Shown piece by piece: positions 55,681 to 64,000 of a DNA stretch of 64,000 nucleotides. This DNA is from Coccinella septempunctata (lineage: Eukaryota > Arthropoda > Insecta > Coleoptera > Coccinellidae), in NCBI RefSeq assembly GCF_907165205.1, contig NC_058198.1, forward strand, positions 7,975,001-8,039,000, in the 5' to 3' direction. The translations under genes and the position numbers were made by a program. Below the pieces are notes generated by a model, which searched no databases, was not told the DNA's origin, and saw only the letters and a program-made list of their open reading frames with translations. The first letter of the stretch is position 1; each line of letters starts with the position of its first letter.

Positions 55681-58600
55681 TAATACATAGTGAGTACTGT
55701 TTTTCTTCAAAATATATAAGTGTGAAACCAATAGAAAAGGCCAAAACTAATCGTTTATCAAACATGCTTTTATTACATTATATGCAATTTAACTGATTAT
55801 GCCAAATTAAACCAACAGTGATATCAGATTGTTTGCAATGGTTAGGGATCGTTTCAGACTGTAAAAAACCCTGGCACATCAACAAAATTGTGCTGTGTTG
55901 GCTTTACGCCGAGACAAAGCACCTCCCCTGGAATTTTCCAAAAAGATTTCATTACTATGCAGTAGAAACGGGAGACTACGCTTTTGATTCCCCGTGCTCG
56001 ATGCAACTGGAGGGAGAATCCCCAAGAAATTCTTAACGAACGGCTTCTTTGAATCAGTTAAGCCCAAAGATCTCAGCAGGCGGTGAAATCGAACCAGGGA
56101 AAACAAACCTAATCCTTTCATCGTAAATTGTGAGAGGTATAATTTCTGGAAGTTGAGAATACCGCATAAATAACAGGGAAAGACATCTGTTGTTTCTTCA
56201 TTCTTTAATTCCTACCGTCTCAAATTACATAAACTTGTTTCAGATTGGTTTTAGTCGGGGAGGAGACAGCTTAGAGAAGATCACCTTAGGATTCTCAGAT
56301 TCAGATTGAATTTTTTCACGTAATCCTATCTTTAATATTCGGATTACGCTACTCGCTTCTTCCATAAATCGTGAAGTATTAAGTATGGGGTGTAATAAAT
56401 TTAAGGCATGAACTGGAGTAAAACACCTCCGAATATGATTTTTCTGGATTGCGAAAGAAGAATTTCGCGTTGTTTGTTGGACTTATTTTCGCATTACTTC
56501 AAATTCTTCCCTGTAGTTGCGAACTTTCCCGGATGAGGGTTCAATTCTGCTCGAAAAACAATGGGATGCCAGGGAGGGGGAGAAAAACACCCTAACCTAA
56601 TGAAATTATCCGGACAAACATATTGATGAATATATTTAATATTCCTGAGGGAAATCTATAATATCCTGTAATTCAATTTTCAAAGTTTGGTGAGGGAAAA
56701 ATAGTGGACCGAAGACCGAACCTTTGTACAACATAAGTTTTCGTCTTGTGATATTGTTATGAATATTTCATACAAGGGTTTCATAAAATTCTCGTATGGA
56801 AATCATAATAAATCCTTATTGTTTTCGGGCGTTGTGAAATATAGTTGTTTTTATTGAATATTTGATACGGCCGAATTATGCTCAACACCAAACCCTCTAT
56901 CTGGAGCCTGGAGTATTTCATGAAACTTTATGCGTTTCACAGTTTATTATGAAAATATAACGGTTTCAACGTAACATCATTATGTCTTCCTAACTGTGAC
57001 ATACTTGGCTGGAAAACTAGGTAATTCCATTACCTCTTTAACCTCTCGTTATGAGATGGGTTTCCACCCTTGATGTTATAATAATTTGTCATCGTAAATT
57101 GAAAGAATGCTATCTACGCCCCCATACACCTCTAGCTTCGGCTATTAAATTTAAGCCTCGCCTCCGAAACCATGTATATCAAAAATTTTATCTGTAACCA
57201 TGTGCATATCAAGTGTTAAGTATTCAGAAACGGAAAACATCAACTGATCCGATCGAAATAAACATATGAAGTGAATATTCCTCAACTGAATTGATGGAAA
57301 AATATTGATTTAATCAATTTTTGAGCAGATTTCTCAGAAACTTCCCTTTGTAAATAGGAGAGAAACCCTATTCCAATGTGGTTCTGCAAGCCTTGTGGGC
57401 GTGTTTTTCTGTCGTTGAAGGCGTATGATAACAGTGATTTTATCTTGAAGAAGAATCGGCTTTTCTGTTCTTGTAGGTGTCTAATTTTGTCGAATGTAAA
57501 TGGAAGAATGATGGGTGGCTTTTAATTGGGGTGACACATTCCCCAGGGTCACATCTGTTGGGGCGAGGCTGTCGGCGTAGCTACGCAAAATAAATCATAT
57601 TTTCCGAGCATTGTGAATAGCAATCAGTCTATTAGGGCAATGGAACAGAAACAGGCATAAACGTGCGGCAAACGGTCAATCGACCCAAGTTCCCACCTGC
57701 TCAATCTATTCCAATAGAGTAAACAAGTTGTTAGTAAGCAATAAATGGTGAAATGTTTCAGTTAAATAGTCTGAAAGAAATATAAGCTGGAGCGAAATGG
57801 GAAATAGGGCTCTTTACCGACATTTCATCCAGTTTGACCAACGCAGATCTTATCTTCCATTTCATAATAAAAGGCCCGTCAGGCAACATCGCGTGCAGGA
57901 CCATGACAATGTAAAATATGTTTTCTTCTTTTCCACTGTATTAGTTTTATTTTTTCCTCGTTTTCACTAATTAAAAAGACGAATATGTTGGACGGGAAAG
58001 TATTTCTGACTGGCAGTATACAATTCATAATCTCTCCACTTATTTATTAACCCGCTATCAGAAAACTATTCCATTATAAATTTCGAATTATCTACGTTCA
58101 TTTTATTGCCCCTCGTTTCGTTCACGTGATGAATTCATCAGGCTTCTTTCCACTAGATTGATCACGTTCGTTATACAGTCTGTTTATATTATTCTTTGCG
58201 AAAATACTTCCTTGAGATTGAGGGAATATCTTTCACGTGTTTTCACCATTTTTGGCCTTTACCAGAGATTTTCTTGAGCGTTACTCACGAATGAAGAGGA
58301 GTCAGTAGACAGAAAAAGCTCCAATTCTTTTGATACCTCAGCCATTGTAACGAAAGTTGTGTTTATATGGGACTTTATACAAAGATGTGACCAAATATGT
58401 GATAATCCTATTAGTACACGTTTTCTTTTGGGTATGTATTAGATGAAAAACCCACTCACTCCAGAAAAAAAGGTCAAACATTGGTAAATATAAATCAGGA
58501 AACACATTCAGTATTGCTGAAGTTTTTCGATATTCAAGCAATGAAAATCACACATAGGGAGTAAAAAAGCAAAAAATTTTGTTTTGGGTATTTCCTATTT

Positions 58601-61229
58601 GGTAGAGAATGCAGGTCATCCTTATTCGGATGAAAATTTTCGAAAGATATCCCTGATAATTCTGTGGGGTGCAAAGAATTTTCATCTTCCATTTTCCCAC
58701 ACTGAAATAATTCATTTTAATGAGCGTCATGAATACACGAAATATCGCATGGAGTGTATAACAAGACCGGGTGGAAGCTGATCAAGTTATACTTTCTCTG
58801 ATGCAGATATGAAGTTACATAGTTTGTCATCTATAATTAAAAGTGCTCACTTCCCACTCGTTAAGTTAACTGAAAAGGGCTCATGACATAATCTCATAGG
58901 AGTAATCGCACAGGTCACGCCTGGAGTTTCCATTCTGATCGGGATTTTTCTAATGTAATTTGAATAATGCCATCTACCCACTACGGACTGGAAAAAATTC
59001 GAAGATTTTCCTCAGTCAGAATTACCTCTGCTGCTGTATGAATTTGATTTTGTGTTTTCAACAGTCAACTCTGATTAAGTATCATTTGTTTTAGACATTA
59101 TCGATTCATTTTCCTCATAAGGAAATGTTGAGAATTTATAAAGAAGGTTTAGAAAAAAGTAGTTGTGGAATTTATTGAAGTATTTCCATATTTGTATTTT
59201 TATCTGTCCTGTTCAGGTGAAAAAGTAAAAAGTAATGCACAACATTTATATTTAGATATTCACTCACACTGTATGTAGATGTAGTGGTTATTTTACATTT
59301 CATTTTGCAATTTGTGGTGGGTAATAGTGTTTGAGTAATAATCGATAGTATTTTTGGTCTATTCTGTTGAAAAATACTAACGGAAAAGTAGAAATCATAA
59401 AGGAACTTCAATTGCACCATCACTGAGGTAGGTATTTCATGAAAATGGGTCAGTGATCAAAATTGTTGAGAATTCTGAGCAGAAAGATTCAAGTATGTAA
59501 TATGTTTCGATGGAAACGTTTGCCGAGGAATTCCAATAAGTCAAAATCGACAGCATAGGTACACAAAATATTCTCCATAATGATGGTTCAGGGTCAATTT
59601 TGTTGACAAACTTCGTAGCCCTATTTGGATTCCCTTATGACGTCTCATAGACTCAGAAAAAATCTTCAAACACTCCAAGAATTTTGTGTTTGATACCTAA
59701 TAGTTTTATTGAGTCGTGCACTCAATATTCAACGTAATATTTGTCAAAAAATGTTAAAATTAATTTGAATTTGCTATTGTTTCTATGAGAGCCGAATATG
59801 AGCAGCGTGTATCATCACCCTGATGGTGGAAAGTTAGTTAAATACGGGGAAAATCGCATATGTAAATCATAGGATTAAGACACCCTACAATTATCCTGTA
59901 TAATTAGATTGAACAGCGATGGTGCATTAGGAAGGAGCGTTGGGGTTACGTTGTGACTGTTAAAGATCATCCCATTAACGCTCAACCATGCACATATGAT
60001 GTCTTATTAAGGGATGATGGTGGCATGCGGATGGATCATAAAGGAGTTTTCATCGAATCGAAAAGGAAATAGAGCTACTAAATGGCTTCATTTCCTCACA
60101 AAAAACCTTTTACGACATTTTCGCATTACTCCTATGGCCAGACTTTGCAAGGTGTAATACAAAAGACATCAAGAGCTGAATAATCCAGAGATAAAGGGAT
60201 AATTCCGACATAAATGAACCGCTCGTCAAAAATCCATCGTTTTTCACTTTGAATTATAGAAAATCAAACGCTTTTATGTACAATTATTTCGTTAGTTCAA
60301 TTTTCAGAAATACGTTCGTTTGTGGGTCACCCTGTACGAAAATCAGACAGTCACGATATATCAGTATTAAAACTTTATCTTCGTGACCAGAAAATCCCAG
60401 GGAATGGATGTGTGACAGGACTTAGAGACAAGTGTTTGCTGTTTTATAACTAGATTTACTTAACCAGAGTCTATATGTCGTCAATCGCCTAATTTCCGGG
60501 TAAGATATACAGAAAGCCCGAAATTTGGAAACAAGATTTCAATAAGCCCAGCGTTAATCCGGAACACTGTACTTTAACCGATCTCATTAAGGGACAATGT
60601 GTATATTTCGAACAAAGTTATGATTCCACCAAGTTCGGAATACGAATGAGAAAAATGAGCGTTGGCTGAAGTCGATGTATTTACTTTTCATTAGCCGGAT
60701 TCCTCAAAGATATGTGTTTAAGCGTCGTAAGCCCAGAGTTGGGCTATTAAAAATTCATTGGAGTAACGACAGAAATTAATTTTTCACAAGGGGTTTCGGG
60801 AAGCAAGAAAATTACGAGTTTTCGCTCCGTGTCATTTTACCCCACGACAGTGAATAAAAATAAGGGCAATCATTAAACAACAATGTCGAAAGAATGGAAG
60901 AGAGGGAATGTAATCGATACAGCCCTCTTTGATATCTCGTTCTCCATTCATTCGGATGTTCACAGTTTCCTATTACAACCTCCCATTCATTCAGGCACAA
61001 ATATCCGAATGATGAATTCCATTGTGCTCGTGAATTTATCGAATTCAGTTAGTTCCTAGTTTCGTCATTATCGGTTTCCCAATAAGCGGCGAAAATCTAC
61101 GATATCTATATGGATGTTCGATTGACAGTTCCTCCATTCTCTATTTAAATATAATTAAAAGGCAATTAGGAAGGCGTGGAATATTTTATTGGAAAAAATC
61201 GTGAAGAGTCTTTTGAACGCTTTTTCAGA
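55681..61229. other. Long stretch with no gene or repeat recognised
   Basis: AT-rich, only short frames (opposing ones at 55818-56121, and 59172-59423, 60812-61000). No homology to the repeats above was spotted. This is the longest stretch in the window without a recognised transposon and could hold intron or regulatory sequence. Confidence 0.45.
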
Positions 61230-62256
61230 TTCCTAACCAGCTATTATGCCCCCTATCAGGGCTGTTACCACCACCATACCATGTACAGCTTGCCCTCCAG
61301 CTGCATGCGAAGCTCCAATGAACTACAGTATCTGGAAGGGGTTAAAGAAGGCCTCGTTCCTCCAAATATCTCTGTGAGCAGGTGAACCAGAGTTTCCTCA
61401 ACTTCCCCACACGTCATTTTACAATAAACCCATTCTCATCATCTTTCTGAGGCAAAAAAGTCCTGTAAGAAAGCCAGCGAAAGAAAACGATCACTGAGAT
61501 AGATTTTTGGATCTTAAAGTTTCTGGCAAGTGTGTTGGCCTCTCAATTTCCTTCGATTCTTGAGTGATCAGTTACCCAGATTAGAGAGACCTTGTTGATT
61601 TTGCCTATTTCGTTGAGTTTTCTTCAGCACTCCCACATCAGGTTTGATTTTGATGATATAGGCTTTGATAGCAGCTTGATTGTCAGATAGAACTCTATAT
61701 CACATTCTTCGTAGTTTCTTTCCAGGATCATGTCTGCACATCTTTCGATTGTGCGTAATTATGCATAAAAGACAATCAAGTAGGAGTCTAATAACCAGCT
61801 GTTGTCGTGGATTTTGAACTATGAGTTTACCATTTTATGGTATTTGCTTTGAGATTTTGTTTGGTGTTTTTCCTTTCCCACTCTCCCCTTCAATATGGAC
61901 TCGTGTTGAGGTTCTTGCCCATGCTTACATTTTTTATCACCAGGTATGTTTGCTGAAGAAATGTGATTGTTTACAGAGGATCAGGCTCTCTGATTATTAG
62001 CTTCTCATTGCCTGTAATGCTAAGGATGGACTTATGGGCTAGCTTAGTAAATGTAGAGGGGTGAGATCCGTAATGATCTCAAGTGCCTGATGTTGGACAC
62101 ATTCTCATAGCTCCAAAGATGCACAAATAGGCCAGTGTTGGTACCTTGTCGATTATTTTCCTCATGCTTTTCTGATCTGCATTAGCGAACCAGAATACTG
62201 ATCCTCAAGTTATTATTGGTCCCACAGTCATGACGTAGAATCCAATTTTTCTTCGT
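61230..62256 (-). mobile_element. R1-like LINE remnant with RNase H trace
   Basis: On the minus strand, from about 62256: VMTVGPIIT and WFANADQKSMRKIIDKV, LAYLCIFGAMRMCPTSGT (end of RT domain), then a degenerate middle, RVLSDNQAAIKA (third RNase H Asp, about 61660-61695), KLNEIGKINKVSLIWVTDHS and RIEGN followed by a TGA and EANTLARN (about 61520-61605), and finally CGEVEETLVHLLTE (about 61390-61430). These are the same blocks in the same order as the element at 8747-10340. A deletion separates the RNase H end from the C-terminal Cys region. Many frame changes. Confidence 0.72.
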
Positions 62257-62283
62257 GTTGATGTTTTTCTTTCATTTTGTACC

Positions 62284-62790
62284 TTGGAAACCCAATTCAG
62301 GAGCATTGAATTGTCCCAGCATTTTGGAAAAATGAGGGACGTATTCACGATCAACATTCCACTAATTCTGAAAAATAAAGCATTCGATCAGTGTATTCTG
62401 CCGGTCATGAAGTTATGGAGCAGAGACTCTGACCCTTACCAAAGCACCGGTAACAAACCTGGAAGTTGCCCAAAGAAAAAAGGAAAGATCTATGCTTGGT
62501 TTAACTCTGAGAGATCGGGTAAGAAATGAAGATATCCGCCAAGAACATTACAGAGTGCATCACCAAGGCAGGTCACGTGGAGAGAATGCTGGACAGAAGA
62601 TGGACAAAGAAGATCCTGTCGCGCTGACAGGAGAAGTAGAGGAAGACCACCAACACGATGGACAGATGCTTGAAAGAGAATTACACGAAACTGGATCAGG
62701 GTGGCACAAGATCGGAGACACTGAGATGACTTAAGGGAGGTCTATGTTCAGAAGTGGACACAAAGGATTGTTTGATGATCATGATAATGA
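62284..62790 (+). mobile_element. RTE-like LINE 3' end
   Basis: Translation in shifting frames gives FGKMRDVFTINIP (about 62322-62360), YGAETLTLTKAP (about 62414-62450), then LEVAQRKKERSMLGLTLRDR and VRNEDIR (62465-62538), and RGRPPTRWTDA further on (about 62640-62670). This series is the C-terminal part of RTE-clade LINE ORFs, after the RT core. The RT itself is missing (5' truncation) and the frame is broken at least twice. It lies between two minus-strand R1-like pieces. Confidence 0.8.
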
Positions 62791-63649
62791 TGCTGTACCT
62801 ATTAAACAGAGTCATTGACGTTTTCATGATCTTCAAATCGAATATGAAAATGAAAAACCTGCAAATAAGCCATTAAAACTAAAATTGGAAACCTTATCCA
62901 GCAAAGTTCATGAGAAGGTATCATCTTGAACACATCCCGAGATGCAGTTCTTTGATTAACAAGCTGCGAACATGTTCATCTCTCAAATTCCATGTTTGGT
63001 TCTGAATTTCCACATGGAACCCGATATCAGCACCTTCTCTGTACTGTTTCCCCATTTCATTCGTCGAAAATCCCCATTGTCGAAATTGTTTATTCAATTT
63101 CCGTATCCGATGTTCGGGATTATTGGAAATAATGAATCAAAAATGAACATCTTTCCCTCAGCCGAGAAATCGCCAGATCGTGAGTATCGCCCTGAACCGG
63201 AGAAGTAGAACTACGAACATACGAAGGAGGTAAAATACGGGTTGTCCCTATCCCTATCGAACCGTTCCCTGAATCATTCTTTCGGATTAGAGAAAATTGG
63301 CGAAGCAATCTGTCTGAAAATCTAGATGACCGACCTTTGTGATTATTTGTACCAGATTCGCAGCCAATTCTATAGTCTCATCCCGGGAATGAAACGGAAA
63401 TTAGTTTTTTTTTTCTAGTTCACTTCTTCGACTTATATATCCCAAGCATCACGCGGGTTTCCACCCGAACTGAGCTCGTCCTTCTGCCAATTTGAGCATC
63501 GAGTTGGGGAATTTGGCCGAGCAAGAATCCGAGACTTTTGGGGCATTCAAATTAATTTTTCTTGTCCAACTGTGCGTGGGCAGTGCAGTTTTCAATTTCC
63601 AGAATTTGTGCAATTTCCACAAGTTTCTAGTGAGCAGGCGTCACTTATT
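62791..63649. other. No gene recognised
   Basis: Short frames only; sequence near 63450-63560 is slightly GC-rich without recognisable content. Confidence 0.45.
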
Positions 63650-64000
63650 CTAACTCAGATCCAAATGCTTCTTCTATCTTGCAGTTTTGAAATTTCGGAA
63701 GAGTTTCTTAGAATGATCTCTTCCTGGAAGGATACTCCAGATTGTTTCTCTTTGGGTTTCTTCCTTCTCCAGAAACTCTTCCTCATAAGTGCATTTTCCT
63801 CCACAGAAAGGTTCTAGGGTGGTATTTGTGCTCACTTTCTGGCGAGTGTGTTGGCTTCCTCGTTTCCTCTGATTCCAGAGTGACCTGGAGCCTAGACTAA
63901 AGAGACCTTTTTGTTTCCTTTGGCACTCCCATATCAGCTGAGTTTATGGCATTGGAGTTCAGTGCTTCGATAGCAGAATGGATCACTATGTCACATCCTT
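63650..64000 (-). mobile_element. R1-like LINE fragment running off the window end
   Basis: The minus strand at about 63840-63900 gives NKKVSLV, a TAG for Trp, then APGHSGIRGNEEANTLARK, the last RNase H motif with its His. Downstream (63720-63800) KSFWRRKKPKEKQSG resembles SFRRRKKTKERYSG at 55190. The RT part would lie beyond base 64000. Confidence 0.68.

Noticed and set aside
28190..57690. Possible shared sequence between 28190-28310 and 57590-57690
   Set aside because: Only two short words ('catattttcc', 'aacaggcataa') match; this is within chance for AT-rich DNA.
1..64000. CRISPR arrays, bacterial operons, tRNA or rRNA genes
   Set aside because: Tandem repeats here have no unique spacers, coding is eukaryotic transposon type, and no cloverleaf or rRNA core was recognised.

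Overview
This is a gene-poor, AT-rich stretch of animal nuclear DNA. The repeat content points to an arthropod, most likely an insect: mariner and Tc1-like DNA transposons, R1-like, jockey/CR1-like and RTE-like LINEs, a Penelope-like element with a GIY-YIG nuclease, and CCTAA-bearing tandem repeats. Nothing prokaryotic is visible: no operons, no ribosome-binding-site-led gene strings, no rRNA or tRNA. The order cannot be fixed from the sequence; a beetle or similar insect is a guess. All alignments and identities given here were made by eye.

Layout. 1-8.7 kb is mostly unique AT-rich sequence with copies of two unnamed dispersed repeats (here 'X' and 'Z') and weak candidate exons. 8.75-10.35 kb is a decayed R1-like LINE with RT and RNase H remains. 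12.93-14.05 kb is a tandem pair of about 559 bp, each unit holding a long imperfect hairpin. 14.77-16.30 kb is a complete but dead Tc1-like transposon with TA target duplications. 17.7-21.6 kb carries a satellite-like repeat ('S'), a jockey/CR1-like LINE remnant, a (TA)n tract, an inverted pair of Z repeats and a four-copy 120-bp minisatellite. 22.4-32.05 kb has LINE, mariner and Tc1-like fragments plus a duplicated 493-bp unit. 33.5-35.3 kb holds a Tc1-like scrap, a roughly 100-bp tandem array and a 5'-truncated Penelope-like element lodged in that array. 36.4-40.3 kb has more mariner and LINE remains. 40.3-45 kb is unannotated. 45-49.6 kb has S repeats around a hAT-like non-autonomous element, the best host exon candidate (46080-46245, minus), and two mariners, one full length with an open 349-codon transposase. 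50.6-55.7 kb has Z, two more mariner remnants, a candidate terminal exon and a LINE 3' end. 55.7-61.2 kb is featureless to the eye. 61.2-64 kb holds two minus-strand R1-like LINE pieces around a plus-strand RTE-like 3' end.

The window reads as intronic or intergenic DNA shaped by repeated transposition and decay. Seven copies of one mariner family occur, six of them deleted or truncated. The only long intact ORFs are transposon ORFs: the mariner transposase, the Tc1-like copy 2 transposase (which has lost its first DNA-binding half) and the Penelope GIY-YIG segment. I found no convincing new multi-gene system. The items most worth a second look are the hairpin tandem pair, the unnamed Z family, the Penelope element inside CCTAA-containing repeats, the Tc1-like ORF with altered catalytic spacing, and the GC-rich candidate exon at 46.1 kb.
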